A stretch of DNA of 62,245 nucleotides from Bradyrhizobium sp. (GCA_013822885.1 PNLC01000002.1:1-62245); one strand, 5' to 3'; positions 8,009 through 17,165 are shown, counted from the first letter of the stretch. Numbers and translations: made by a program. The notes: generated by a model not told the origin, from the letters alone.

Positions 8009-9391
8009 CTAGACGAAGCTGTAGCGTTCGGAATGGTACTTCGACATCGGCACGTTCATCTCGCCGAGCGCCTTCTCTATCGCGTCCATCATCACGTTCG
8101 GCCCGCAGATGAAATACTCATGCTCGGCATAGGGCAGCGGCAAATGACGTTTGAACATCGCCGCGTCGATGAAGCCTTTCTCGCCCCTCCAGCCGGTTGG
8201 CGGTCTTGAGATCACGTAGACGATCTTCAGGTCGAGCCGCGCTTTCAGGGCTTCGAGTTCTTCACGGAAGGTGATCGATTCCCAGTCCTGGACACCGTAA
8301 AGCAGCACGACGGGTCGCTTGTCGCCTTGGTCGGCGAGCGTGCGGATCATGCTCATCATGGGTGTCACGCCGATTCCGCCGGCGATCAACACATGCATGT
8401 CCGCCGGATTGCCTGTCGTGAATGCGCCGTAGGGTCCGTCAAGATAGATGCGCTGGCCGACCGGCACCTTCGGAATCCCGCGGGTAAAATCGCCGAGGTT
8501 CCTGATCGTCATCTCGACGCGTCCGTCTGTGGCGGCGGCGCTGGACGAGAATGAAAACGGGTGCCCGGTAATTTTGAACGGACTCCCCCACACCGTCAGC
8601 CAGCCGAACTGGCCGGGGCTGAAGCGGAACCCGGGGTGGCCATCGGGCTGCATCACCAGCGTCGTGGTGTCGCCGCGTTCCTTGCGCACTTCCAAGACGC
8701 GGTATGGCCGGCGAAGCATGAACAGCGGCTTGACGATCCGCACGTAGAGCAGCAGCGCGACCCAGAACATTGTCAGGCCGATCCACAATGCCCGTTTCCA
8801 GGGATCGACAAGGTAGAAGCTCGATCCCACCATGTGCACGACGCCTGCGATGACGGCTGTGAGGGCCAGCGCGATGTGGCTGAGGTGCCAGGTCTCGTAC
8901 CTGATCTTCAGCGCCGTGCGCCACAGTGCCGCCACCACGAGCGCGATCAACGAGAAAATGGACAGGAAGGCGAAGTAGGCACTGAGCGGCGCATCAAGCA
9001 TATTGGACGGGGCGAGCAGTTCCGGTTTGACCGCGATCAGAATGAGCGGATGCGCCACGACCAGGCCGACCGCCACAAGCGAGATCTGGCGGTGAAAATG
9101 GTAGATGACGTCCTCACCCCATGGCTCGGTGACGTAGCGAAAGCGTGCGGTCAGCCCGAACTGCAGGCCCATCATCGCCAGGCCGGAATAGCCGAGCGCG
9201 ACTGAAAACTCCGTCCAGACGTTGCGCGCCGGCGGATGCGAGCCTGCCAGGAGCGCGAACAAGGGCGCGAAAATGAACAGCAAATAGACGAGGATCCAGA
9301 CGGCCCCGCGCAAACTGTAAAGAAGGTGCACGAACCAACCCCTTCCGCAACGACCAAGAGACGGCAGCAATCGCACTGCGGAATCTATCAT
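8009..9391 (-). CDS. Ferric-reductase-like transmembrane flavohaem oxidoreductase
   Basis: A 460-residue protein with six or so N-terminal helices and a C-terminal FAD/NAD(P)H module. Paired histidines in helices (HRQISLVAVGLVVAHP and HLSHIALALTAVIAGVVH) are the b-type haem ligands of the ferric reductase/NADPH oxidase domain. The flavin domain shows HPFSFSSS, the nucleotide domain GGIGVTPMMSM, and the end has FICGPNVMMDA. Family reaction: electrons pass from NAD(P)H through FAD and two haems across the membrane to ferric iron, oxygen or another acceptor. It is transcribed away from the oxidase cluster and followed by a 31-residue membrane peptide. The acceptor is unknown. Confidence 0.87.
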   Translation of the reverse strand: MIDSAVRLLPSLGRCGRGWFVHLLYSLRGAVWILVYLLFIFAPLFALLAGSHPPARNVWTEFSVALGYSGLAMMGLQFGLTARFRYVTEPWGEDVIYHFHRQISLVAVGLVVAHPLILIAVKPELLAPSNMLDAPLSAYFAFLSIFSLIALVVAALWRTALKIRYETWHLSHIALALTAVIAGVVHMVGSSFYLVDPWKRALWIGLTMFWVALLLYVRIVKPLFMLRRPYRVLEVRKERGDTTTLVMQPDGHPGFRFSPGQFGWLTVWGSPFKITGHPFSFSSSAAATDGRVEMTIRNLGDFTRGIPKVPVGQRIYLDGPYGAFTTGNPADMHVLIAGGIGVTPMMSMIRTLADQGDKRPVVLLYGVQDWESITFREELEALKARLDLKIVYVISRPPTGWRGEKGFIDAAMFKRHLPLPYAEHEYFICGPNVMMDAIEKALGEMNVPMSKYHSERYSFV

Positions 9392-9549
9392 TGCCGCAAA
9401 CCGGTTCCGCCTAGGGACAATTACTGATTCTTTGCGGGCAACTACCGATTTCTCGGTTCATTGGATCATGCTGAGTTTATATATCGTGGAGGATTCGGCC
9501 GGCCTCTCGCGTTGCGGCGCACTGGCAGGGCCTCACTGCATGAGGTGCC

Positions 9550-10272
9550 ATGCCGGCTTCGATCATCGCCTATTGCGGTCCCGCCGCTCTTCCGGATGAT
9601 CTCTGGACGCGCTGGAATCTGGACCCGCTACTGATTGGAATTTTCGCCGTGCTTGCGATCGCTGTCGGCCGTGGACGCTCCTCCGACGCCCGGGCGGGGT
9701 GGGCGGCGATGGCGTTGATGCTGATCATCTTCGTGTCGCCGCTTTGCGCGATGTCCTCGGCGCTGTTTTCCGTGCGGGTGCTGCACCATGTCCTGTTGAT
9801 CGCGGCCGTCGCGCCGCTTCTCGCACTCGCGTTTCCGCAGCGGAAAAGTGGCCCGCTGCCGATCGCGGTGCTGGTCGCGGTAAATGCGGCCGTCCTCTGG
9901 ATCTGGCACGCACCCGGGCTCTACACATGGGGCCTTGCAAGCGTGCCGGCCTATTGGCTGATGCAGGTGTCACTGCTTGGAAGCGCCTGGCTGCTGTGGC
10001 GCGCGATCCTGGCACCGACGCAGCCCGGCACGGCGCTGATGGCGTTGGCGGCCACGATTGGCCAGATGGGCCTTCTCGGTGCCCTGATCGTCTTCGCGCC
10101 GAGGCCGCTTTACCTCGTTCATCTGGCAGGCGCGGCGAGTTGGGGAATGGCACCGCTCACTGACCAGCAACTCGCCGGCTTGCTGATGTGGGTGCCGGCG
10201 ATGCTGCCTTACCTGGGTGTGGGGCTCTGGATCGCATGGTCGAGCCTCAGATCGAGCGAACCAGCGCTGTGA
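9550..10272 (+). CDS. ctaG: CtaG-type cytochrome c oxidase assembly protein (caa3 type)
   Basis: A 240-residue membrane protein with about seven helices. It matches the caa3_CtaG family rather than the single-span Cox11 type: SVRVLHHVLLIAAVAPLLAL near residue 75, IWHAPGLY near 117, and DQQLAGLLMWVPAML near 210. Its family is needed for assembly of caa3-type oxidases, probably for copper delivery. ATG 9550 has GAGG just upstream. The TGA stop overlaps the GTG start of the next gene (GTGA), so the two are translationally coupled. It opens a cluster that contains the oxidase subunits it would serve. Confidence 0.85.
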   Translation: MPASIIAYCGPAALPDDLWTRWNLDPLLIGIFAVLAIAVGRGRSSDARAGWAAMALMLIIFVSPLCAMSSALFSVRVLHHVLLIAAVAPLLALAFPQRKSGPLPIAVLVAVNAAVLWIWHAPGLYTWGLASVPAYWLMQVSLLGSAWLLWRAILAPTQPGTALMALAATIGQMGLLGALIVFAPRPLYLVHLAGAASWGMAPLTDQQLAGLLMWVPAMLPYLGVGLWIAWSSLRSSEPAL

Positions 10273-10781
10273 CGACCTTCCTCAAATTCGTGCACCTCGG
10301 TGCGATCGCGCTCTGGTCAGGCGGCCTGATCGCATTGCCGTTTCTGTTCTGGCAACGTCGGGCCCTCGAGTCAGATCTGGATCTCGAACGGCTGCACCGC
10401 GTTACGCGGCTTGTTTATGTCGAGCTGACTTCGCCTGCCGCATTCGTCGCGATCGGCAGCGGAACGGCTTTGATTTTTCTGCAGGCTACCTTCGCCGAAT
10501 GGTTCTCGCTGAAGATGGTGCTGGTGGGGATCATGTCGATGCTGCACGTGGTCGCGGGCCTCGTTCTGATGCAGTTGTTCCTGCCCAAAGGGAAGTTCAG
10601 CTGGCGTTCCTACGTGGCGCTTATGAGCGCTTACGTGGTGGTGATTGCCGCAATTCTCTGGATCGTGCTCGCCAAGCCGCAGATCGATTCCAACCAGATC
10701 GCCGCAAATCTGTTCGAGCCGGGCGGACTCGGGCGCTGGGTCCGTCACTTCTTCGGCGAAATCAGAATGCCTACGCCATGA
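10269..10781 (+). CDS. CopD-like integral membrane protein of the oxidase cluster
   Basis: A 170-residue protein with four hydrophobic segments. I chose GTG 10269 because it overlaps the ctaG stop as GTGA and gives the natural N-terminus TTFLKFVHLGAIALWSGGL; the track start at 10188 lies inside ctaG. The first helix HLGAIALWSGG resembles CopD/DUF2269-type membrane proteins that occur with copper and haem-copper oxidase genes. No catalytic motif can be seen. Coupling to ctaG suggests a role in metal insertion or assembly of the oxidase encoded downstream. Its 3' end overlaps that of the opposite-strand DUF2231 gene by 37 bases. Confidence 0.68.
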   Translation: MTTFLKFVHLGAIALWSGGLIALPFLFWQRRALESDLDLERLHRVTRLVYVELTSPAAFVAIGSGTALIFLQATFAEWFSLKMVLVGIMSMLHVVAGLVLMQLFLPKGKFSWRSYVALMSAYVVVIAAILWIVLAKPQIDSNQIAANLFEPGGLGRWVRHFFGEIRMPTP

Positions 10782-11257
10782 TCGAACACGAGCTTGCCCC
10801 CGTGCCAGCCGGCGAAGCCCACCATGACAGATGCAAGGGCCGAAAGCGCGAGGCCGTGCGGCAGGATAGAGGCGGGATCGACCAGGCGCAGACCCCAGTT
10901 GGCCCCCGCAACTGCCACCAGCGTCATCGCCGCCACGGCGTGAGACCAACTGGCTTCCAGAAGCCGGATGCCGCGCACCAGCAACAACTCGCCGGTGCCG
11001 ACGATGCTTGCCGCCACGCCGCTCCAGAACGCCATGCCGGTCGACCAGAGTCCAACCCGCGCCCAGAACGCGTCTCCCGACCACCAGTAGAATACGTCGA
11101 CGCCGAGCGTCGCGATCACGAATGCGATCGGGAAATGCACCATCATGACGTGAATCGGGTGTCCCACCAGGGCAACCGCCGAACCGAAATCGAGCCGATG
11201 CAATTCCAGCATCACCGCACTTTGGGGCTGGGTCGCGCGATCGTCCCGTTCTGCCAT
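10745..11257 (-). CDS. DUF2231 membrane protein
   Basis: A 170-residue protein with four predicted helices. The diagnostic DUF2231 segment GHPIHVMMVHFPIAF appears near residue 32, with paired histidines on one helix face, and a second motif SWSHAVAAMTLVAVAGANW follows. The start is ATG 11257, which has GGAGG seven bases upstream; the longer track ORF reads into the promoter region. DUF2231 proteins often lie beside cytochrome or haem-containing redox genes, and the histidines could bind haem, but no function is established. It is the only gene of this cluster on the minus strand and lies just upstream of, and divergent from, subunit II with about 54 bases between. Confidence 0.75.
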   Translation of the reverse strand: MAERDDRATQPQSAVMLELHRLDFGSAVALVGHPIHVMMVHFPIAFVIATLGVDVFYWWSGDAFWARVGLWSTGMAFWSGVAASIVGTGELLLVRGIRLLEASWSHAVAAMTLVAVAGANWGLRLVDPASILPHGLALSALASVMVGFAGWHGGKLVFDHGVGILISPKK

Positions 11258-11311
11258 CGCCTGCCTCCATCGCGTCCGATACAACGTCGTTCGTGCCGTC
11301 ATCGTAATCCG

Positions 11312-12001
11312 TTGCGCCTGGCTTTCCAACTCGGAATCGCCGCAACGCTTCCCGCCTGCACGGGACCGCTATCGACGCTGGATCCCTCTGGGCCGGCGGG
11401 CGCCTCGATCGCAACGCTCTGGTGGGTGATGCTGGCCGGCTCGGCCATTCTCTTCCTGCTGGTCATGACGCTGTTCGTGCTGGTGATCCGGCGCCCCGGC
11501 TGGGGCTCCAGTGTATCGCCGGAACGCTGGCTGGTGCTCGGCGGCCTGGTGCTGCCGGCTGTCGTGCTGCTGCCGCTGATCGCCTATGCAATGATCGCCG
11601 GCGAAAGACTTCTGCCGCTGCCGGGGCAGGCGCCGGCACGAATCGAAGCCATCGGGCGGCAGTGGGCCTGGACGTTCCGATATCCCGATCATGGTGCAAC
11701 AGAGACGAAAGGTGTCCTGCATATGCCGGCAGGCGCACCGGTCGACATCCTGGTGTCCAGCCAGGACGTCATCCACGCCTTCTGGATACCGCGCCTCGCC
11801 GGCAAGATCGATGCGGTGCCCGGGCATGTGAACCGCCTGCGCATTCAGGCCGATCAGCCCGGCCGCTACGCCGGCCAATGCAGCGAATTTTGCGGTCTCG
11901 ATCATGCGAGCATGCGGTTCGATGTCGTCGTTCATCGTCCGGAGGAGTTCTCCGCAGCGCTTGCGCGCGCAGCAGCATCGGAAGGGTCGCAGAAAAAATG
12001 A
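11312..12001 (+). CDS. Haem-copper oxidase subunit II, lipoprotein with CuA site
   Basis: A 229-residue periplasmic-facing subunit that accepts electrons from cytochrome c. The open frame extends far upstream only because it runs antisense to the DUF2231 gene. The best start is TTG 11312, giving a signal with lipobox LPAC, then two helices (WWVMLAGSAILFLLVM and VLGGLVLPAVVLLPL). The CuA ligands are intact: a His in IHAFWIPRL and the set CSEFCGLDHASM. There is no C-terminal cytochrome c domain, unlike classical caa3 subunit II. The stop overlaps the next start as ATGA. I am sure of the family and unsure of the exact start. Confidence 0.85.
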   Translation: MRLAFQLGIAATLPACTGPLSTLDPSGPAGASIATLWWVMLAGSAILFLLVMTLFVLVIRRPGWGSSVSPERWLVLGGLVLPAVVLLPLIAYAMIAGERLLPLPGQAPARIEAIGRQWAWTFRYPDHGATETKGVLHMPAGAPVDILVSSQDVIHAFWIPRLAGKIDAVPGHVNRLRIQADQPGRYAGQCSEFCGLDHASMRFDVVVHRPEEFSAALARAAASEGSQKK

Positions 12002-14538
12002 GTGAATCCGCAGATCAGCTGTCGCAGGGCGCAACGGCATTGCGGCTGCACCGCCAGCTTTCCGCGATCTGGGCCACCGGGCCTGGAATCCAACGCCTCG
12101 CCGCCGTCAACCATTCGGTCATCGGCATCCGCATGATGGTGACGTCGTTCGTGTTCTTCGCCATCGCCGGCGTGCTCGGCATGCTGACCCGCGTGCAACT
12201 GGCGACGCCCAATTCCGGATTCATGGTTCCGGAGACCTACAATCAGGTCTTCACCATGCACGGGTCGATGATGCTGTTCCTGTTCGCCATCCCGATGGTG
12301 GAGAGTTTTGCCGTTTATCTGACGCCGAAGATACTCGGCACGAGGGACTTCGCATTCCCGCGCCTGACCGCCTATGGCTACTGGTGCTATTTGTTCGGGG
12401 GAACGATCCTGACGGTCTCGCTGATCGTGGGCGTCGCGCCTAACAGCGGCTGGTTCATGTACACGCCGCTGAGCTCGAGTGCATTTACGCCGGGCATCAA
12501 TTCGGATGTATGGCTGCTCGGCGTGACCTTCGTCGAAATCTCCGCCCTGTCGCTCGCGGTGGAGATCGTGGTCTCGATCCTGAAGATGCGCGCGCCGGGC
12601 ATGTCGCTCGACCGGATGCCGATCTTCGCCTGGTACATCCTGGTCACTGCGATGATGATGATCGTGGCCTTTCCGCCGCTGATCCTCGGATCGATCCTGC
12701 TCGAGGTGGAACGTGCCTTCGGGCTGCCGTTCTTCGACCCGACGCGGGGCGGCGATGCGCTGCTCTGGCAGCATCTATTCTGGCTGTTCGGCCACCCCGA
12801 CGTTTACATCATCTTTCTGCCGATGGCCGGCGTGCTGTCGACGATCATTCCCGTCTTCGCCAACAGGGAACTGGTCGGCTATCGGGCGATCGTCGTTGCG
12901 ATCATCGCGCTTGCGTTTCTCAGCTTCGGCATCTGGGTGCACCACATGTTTACCGTGGGCATTCCGCACCTCGCGCTCGCGTTTTTCTCGCTGGGTTCGG
13001 CGATTGTCGCGGTGCCGACCGCCGTGCAGATATTCGCCTGGCTCGCCACGCTGGCCCACGGCAGGCCGCGCTGGGACGTGCCGATGCTCTACGTCTTCGG
13101 CTTCTTCTTCATCTTCGTGATGGGTGGCCTGACCGGCGTCATGCTGGCCATGGTGCCGTTCGACTGGCAGGCCCATGACACCTATTTCGTCGTCGCCCAT
13201 ATGCACTATGTGGTGGCCGGCGCACTGGCTTTCCCGATGCTCGCGGCGCTCTACTACTGGCTGCCCTTGCTGACGGGACGCACCGCCGTGCACCGGCTGT
13301 CGGTACCCGCGTTCTGGCTGGTCTTCATCGGATTCAACATGACCTTCTTCATGATGCATCTGACCGGCCTGCGCGGCATGCCCCGCCGGATTCATACATA
13401 TTCCGGCGATGAAGGTTGGAACTGGCTCAATCTGCTGTCTTCGGTCGGCGGGTTCGTCATGACAATCGGCTTCGCGCTTGTTGTCATCGACCTCGTGGTC
13501 CAGCTTCGCTACGGGCGCCGCGTGCGACGCAATCCCTGGGGCTCGACGACCCTGGAATGGGCGATGCCGATTCCGCCGGCACCCTATGCCTTTGCCTCAA
13601 TCCCCGATGTCGGAACGTCCGGCGGCAAATCGACCGCCTCGGGAGATCTCGCAACCTCGCTGGCAAGCGGCGAGGGCTATCTCGGTTCTACGCGCAACGG
13701 CTGGCAGGAGGCGCTGGGCGTACACAAGACATCGGGCGTACCGGATCAACTGATCGTGTTGCCGCGCCCAACTTACCTGCCGCTTTACACCGCGCTCGCC
13801 ACCGCGGCGGCGGTGCTGGCCATGCTGTTCAAATTCTATCTGCTGTCGCTCGGCTTTGCGCTGCTCACCGCCGGCCTGTTCGTGTTGGCCGGGCAGAGCG
13901 CCGGCCTTTCGCGCGACTACGGTCCCTTGCCGGTCGGTCGCGGCGTCAGCGTGCCGCCGCATACCGAGGCGGCGGACGCGCCGGCGTGGCTGGCGTTGAT
14001 CTGCGCGCTGGTTGCCGACGGCACGCTGTTCACGTCGCTGCTGTTCGGAACCTTCTATCTTTGGATCGCGGCGCCGAATTGGAGCGCCGCAATCAAACCA
14101 GAGCCGGACCTGATGCTCGCCGTCGGCACGTGCGTGACGCTGCTGGTGGCCGCCTTGGCGGCGCGCGGATCGCTGCGCGCGGTCAGCGCTGGCGGCAGGG
14201 CAGGCGGCTGGATCGGCCTTGCCGGTCTGGCGCTTCTTGCGGCCATCGCCACAGCCGTCTGGCAAATCGCCGGCATCGTGCCGCACCCACGCGAGCACGC
14301 GCTTGGGGCGACGGCGGCGGCGCTGACTTTCTACGTCGCGCTGCACGCCGGTATCGGCGTTCTCTTTCTCATCAGCAACACGCTGCGTCTCGGTGCCGGC
14401 TTCATTTCACCCCGCCGGGTGCTGGATATGCGGCTCACGCGGCTATGGCTGGACTACACGCTGGTCACGGGGATCATTGCAATGGGCCTCGTTCTCGCGC
14501 TGCCTGCGCTGGTGGCGATGCTGGGAGGACGACCGTGA
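11998..14538 (+). CDS. Haem-copper oxidase, fused subunits I and III
   Basis: An 846-residue protein combining the catalytic subunit I with a subunit III-like end. ATG 11998 overlaps the subunit II stop; the track start at 11422 lies inside subunit II. Subunit I landmarks include FTMHGSMMLFLF (haem a ligand His), HPDVYIIFLPMAG (CuB His and cross-linked Tyr), HHMFTVGIPH, and AHMHYVVAGA (haem ligands). A linker near residues 540-590 leads to DAPAWLALICALVADGTLFTS and later helices that resemble subunit III. The I+III fusion is known in some caa3/ba-type oxidases. It is the proton-pumping terminal oxidase of the cluster and resembles alternative cox loci of Bradyrhizobium. Confidence 0.9.
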   Translation: MSESADQLSQGATALRLHRQLSAIWATGPGIQRLAAVNHSVIGIRMMVTSFVFFAIAGVLGMLTRVQLATPNSGFMVPETYNQVFTMHGSMMLFLFAIPMVESFAVYLTPKILGTRDFAFPRLTAYGYWCYLFGGTILTVSLIVGVAPNSGWFMYTPLSSSAFTPGINSDVWLLGVTFVEISALSLAVEIVVSILKMRAPGMSLDRMPIFAWYILVTAMMMIVAFPPLILGSILLEVERAFGLPFFDPTRGGDALLWQHLFWLFGHPDVYIIFLPMAGVLSTIIPVFANRELVGYRAIVVAIIALAFLSFGIWVHHMFTVGIPHLALAFFSLGSAIVAVPTAVQIFAWLATLAHGRPRWDVPMLYVFGFFFIFVMGGLTGVMLAMVPFDWQAHDTYFVVAHMHYVVAGALAFPMLAALYYWLPLLTGRTAVHRLSVPAFWLVFIGFNMTFFMMHLTGLRGMPRRIHTYSGDEGWNWLNLLSSVGGFVMTIGFALVVIDLVVQLRYGRRVRRNPWGSTTLEWAMPIPPAPYAFASIPDVGTSGGKSTASGDLATSLASGEGYLGSTRNGWQEALGVHKTSGVPDQLIVLPRPTYLPLYTALATAAAVLAMLFKFYLLSLGFALLTAGLFVLAGQSAGLSRDYGPLPVGRGVSVPPHTEAADAPAWLALICALVADGTLFTSLLFGTFYLWIAAPNWSAAIKPEPDLMLAVGTCVTLLVAALAARGSLRAVSAGGRAGGWIGLAGLALLAAIATAVWQIAGIVPHPREHALGATAAALTFYVALHAGIGVLFLISNTLRLGAGFISPRRVLDMRLTRLWLDYTLVTGIIAMGLVLALPALVAMLGGRP

Positions 14539-14873
14539 GGGAGCGTCCGGTACCATCAAGGCAGCTATGGTGGCTCGCCGCGGGCTTCACCGTCTGGTGC
14601 AGCGCGCTGGTCGTTCTCTACGCGATCCAAGGCATCGGCTGCGCGTTTGCATGGCCGACGGGCACGCTACGGCTTTGGCTTGCCGTGGCTCTCCTCGTGC
14701 ATCTGATCGTGCTGGGCTGGATGTGGCGTGATATCGCCCGTGCCAGCCCGGATTTCGGCTCCGGTCCGACCGGCGCGCTACTGCATTGGGCCGTTGTCGC
14801 GACGCTCATAACGGCGCTTGTCGCCACCGTCATCACCCTCGGCCCGCCGCTGTTGCTCACGGCATGCATATGA
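14535..14873 (+). CDS. Small three-helix membrane protein of the oxidase cluster
   Basis: A 112-residue protein starting at GTG 14535, which overlaps the stop of the oxidase I+III gene (GTGA). Three hydrophobic segments are visible: LWWLAAGFTVWCSALVVLYA, LWLAVALLVHLIVLGW and ALLHWAVVATLITALVATVI. I cannot assign it to a named family. Coupling to the oxidase gene suggests a subunit IV-like or assembly role, as many alternative cox operons end with a small membrane gene. A Cys pair (GCAFAW and the C-terminal TACI) is the only notable feature. The longer track ORF from 13416 is out of register with coding sequence upstream. Confidence 0.65.
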   Translation: MRERPVPSRQLWWLAAGFTVWCSALVVLYAIQGIGCAFAWPTGTLRLWLAVALLVHLIVLGWMWRDIARASPDFGSGPTGALLHWAVVATLITALVATVITLGPPLLLTACI

Positions 14874-15205
14874 TGGGACCGGCCGGCACGCCGTAGAGGA
14901 AAAACGGGCGCTCTCGGCCGCTGCTGTCCGCAATAATTCTGCATCGATGTGCTCACGGGAACCGCGGAACTTCGATCACGCATATGATGCCGGTGCGTTG
15001 TATGGGGTTGATAGGAAGAAACCCTGACTTGAGCGGATGAATACCCCAATTGATCGACGGATTGATTTCAATTTAGATGTGCGCGGGTCTTGCTGCCCTC
15101 GATACGAGCCGGACATTTGAATTCGTTGTGGTGCGCCAGGCGAGTTCAACTGTACTGCGGTTCCCGCAGCGCCCCAAAAAAGCATTCGGACAAGGGAGAA
15201 AACTC
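14874..15205. other. Intergenic stretch between oxidase cluster and small gene
   Basis: About 330 bases without a convincing gene on either strand. ORFs listed here overlap each other and lack ribosome sites. A short inverted repeat, TTGATTTCAA, sits near 15060 but its spacing does not match an FNR/FixK box. The last 20 bases hold the GGGAG ribosome site for the next gene. Confidence 0.5.
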
Positions 15206-15471
15206 ATGGATGCAATGAGTCGCCGTGCGATGCTCACGAATGTCCTGCCTGGTGCCATCGTTGCATTGCCGGCGTCGGAACGATCGGCTGGGCTGTCGCG
15301 CCTGATGTCGCGGATGCCATGCCGCTGGCCGTAGCCAAGGGAGCTCACGCTGAGGTCGATGACCTGGCGGTGAAGGCTCAGGTCGTCATCGTTAATCCGC
15401 GCCGTCGCCGCCGGCGGTGGGTTTGTTGGTGGCACCGGGGACGTCGCCGCTGTGGCTGGCGTTGGGTGTAA
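15206..15471 (+). pseudogene. Frameshifted small exported protein with Arg/Trp-rich tail
   Basis: ATG 15206 has AAGGGAGAA at good spacing and opens a frame MDAMSRRAMLTNVLPGAIVA, which has the twin-Arg plus hydrophobic pattern of a Tat-like signal. That frame ends early at 15334. Near 15265 the sensible reading moves to another frame, giving AGVGTIGWAVAPDVADAMPL, which completes the signal with an ADA-type cleavage site, then AHAEVDDLAVKAQVVIVN and a basic tail RRRRRRWVCWWHRGRRRCGW ending at TAA 15471. Similar small proteins, sometimes labelled protamine-like, are common in Bradyrhizobium; their function is unknown. A single-base indel explains the break. It may be a true pseudogene or a sequencing error. 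It converges on the Mrp operon. Confidence 0.55.
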
Positions 15472-15533
15472 CTGCCGATCTTCTCGCAATAGTTCCCATT
15501 GCTTCGAGTGGCCCCGCCGCCAGGCGCGCCGTT

Positions 15534-17165
15534 TCATCGTGCGAGCACAGCTGCACCGAGCGCGACGGTCAGTATCAGCAGCGACACGGTGGCCGCGGGC
15601 CATTGGCGAAGAACGCTGTCCGTTCGTTGCAGCGCCTTGCCCCATGTGACTGCGGCCCGCACGCCGCCGTCCAGCGCCACAATGATGTCTCCCTTGGGAA
15701 TCTGCGGCATCGAGCGCCACCAGCGCCACAGTGCCATCGCCAGGGCGCCGCCCAGCAGAACGGGCCACAGCGCCTTCCATAAAACCGCAGCTGAAAGCGG
15801 ATCGGGCAGCGTTCCGCGCGGTACCGTCAAGTACAGCGTCCACGGCACGACCAGCGAAACGGCTGCGGTGGCCAGCCAGGGCCAGACGAGTCCCGCATTG
15901 GCTGTCGCCTGCGGGTCCTGCGATGCCGTGCTCGCAAGGTGGCGCAGGAACTGCAGCATCAGCAGCGTCGTGCCGATCGCAGACAGCGTTGCGATCGTGC
16001 TCGCGGTGCTGTCTCCAAGCAGCTCGTCGGCAACGAATTTCGCCAATGCGCCGCCGGTGAGGGGGAGGCCGCCGAGGCCGACGGCAATGATTGCCGCGGG
16101 CAGCAGCATCGGCCACAGCCGCCGGCTGCCGGTCGCGGCGATGACGCCCACGGACAGGAACAACGCGCCTTTCACCAAAACGTGGTGGGCGGCATAGAAA
16201 GCCGCCGCCAGCGCCGCGCGGCCATCGCCTGTGAGCATCCCCATGCCGATGATCGCGATGATGAACCCCATCTGACTGACGCTGGAATACGCCAGCACGA
16301 GCCGGGGACTGCGCTGCGTGATCCCGATCACGACGCCATAGAGCGCGGCGAATAGTCCGGCGGCTGCGATTGCCGTGCCCCAATCGGGCAGCGCGGTTCC
16401 GAGCGGCAAGAACCGGATCATTCCAAGGATGCTCGCCTTGACGACCGCGCCGCTCAACACCGCAGCAGCCGGCGTCGGCGCCGCCGAGTATGCCAGCGGC
16501 ATCCAGAAGTGAAATGGAACGAGGCCCGCCTTCATGCCGAAGCCGGCAATCAACAGGGCGAGTATCAGATCGCGTTGAGGCGACGTCGGAAGCGCTGCGG
16601 CGGCGTCGCGGATCAAAAGGCTGTTGCCCGGGATCTCTGAGGCCAGCAGCACGAAGGCCATCAGCAGGAAGGCCTCGGCCAGCAATGCGAGCCCGATATA
16701 GACCGCGCCGGCTCGCCATGCGCTCGGCGTTTCGTGGTAGATGACGAGACCGCAGGCGCCAAGCGTGAGCAGCGCGAGCAGAAAATAGAAGCCGACCATG
16801 TCCGCGGCCAGGAACACGCCGACGCAGCCGGTCAGGGTCATCAACCAGCACACCACAAATCGCCCGTGGTTCGGCCGGTTCTGCAGATACTGCGAAGCGT
16901 AAGCACCCGCTGCGATCCACAAAAGCGCCGAAACTCCCAGCAGCATGGCGCCAGGACGGTCCATGGCGAAGGTCAGATGGAAGCGTGCTGAACCGATTGC
17001 GAACGAGGAATCGGTAGCGACCAGCAACACCGCGGCGAGCGCCGGAATAGGTGCGAATGCCAGCAGCGAGGGCATCCGGTTCAGTATCTGTGGCCAGAGA
17101 CAAAGCAGAAGCATGCCGAACGGAACGACAAAGGCGCTGGCCAGCAATGTGGTTTGTCCAATCAT
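15534..17165 (-). CDS. Mrp antiporter NuoL/MrpA-N-like proton-conducting subunit
   Basis: A 543-residue membrane protein with about 14 helices of the Proton_antipo_M family. Conserved features include GMKAGLVPFHFWMPLAYSAAP near residue 230 (Lys in helix 7, amphipathic loop) and YAAHHVLVKGALFLSVG near 330, the HH-VK-LF signature of NuoL/NuoM/MrpA. It closes the Mrp operon; its ATG overlaps the mrpD stop as ATGA. No DUF4040 or MnhB tail follows, so this behaves as a stand-alone equivalent of the MrpA N-terminal part or as a second MrpD. The expected role is Na+(K+)/H+ antiport with the other subunits. Confidence 0.82.
   Translation of the reverse strand: MIGQTTLLASAFVVPFGMLLLCLWPQILNRMPSLLAFAPIPALAAVLLVATDSSFAIGSARFHLTFAMDRPGAMLLGVSALLWIAAGAYASQYLQNRPNHGRFVVCWLMTLTGCVGVFLAADMVGFYFLLALLTLGACGLVIYHETPSAWRAGAVYIGLALLAEAFLLMAFVLLASEIPGNSLLIRDAAAALPTSPQRDLILALLIAGFGMKAGLVPFHFWMPLAYSAAPTPAAAVLSGAVVKASILGMIRFLPLGTALPDWGTAIAAAGLFAALYGVVIGITQRSPRLVLAYSSVSQMGFIIAIIGMGMLTGDGRAALAAAFYAAHHVLVKGALFLSVGVIAATGSRRLWPMLLPAAIIAVGLGGLPLTGGALAKFVADELLGDSTASTIATLSAIGTTLLMLQFLRHLASTASQDPQATANAGLVWPWLATAAVSLVVPWTLYLTVPRGTLPDPLSAAVLWKALWPVLLGGALAMALWRWWRSMPQIPKGDIIVALDGGVRAAVTWGKALQRTDSVLRQWPAATVSLLILTVALGAAVLAR

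Noticed and set aside
15050-15075. Possible FNR/FixK box (TTGATTTCAA)
   Set aside because: Spacing between half sites is wrong and no regulated start lies at a suitable distance.
15073-17103. 676-residue minus-strand ORF overlapping the Mrp NuoL-like gene
   Set aside because: Out-of-frame shadow; the other frame has clear proton-conducting subunit motifs.
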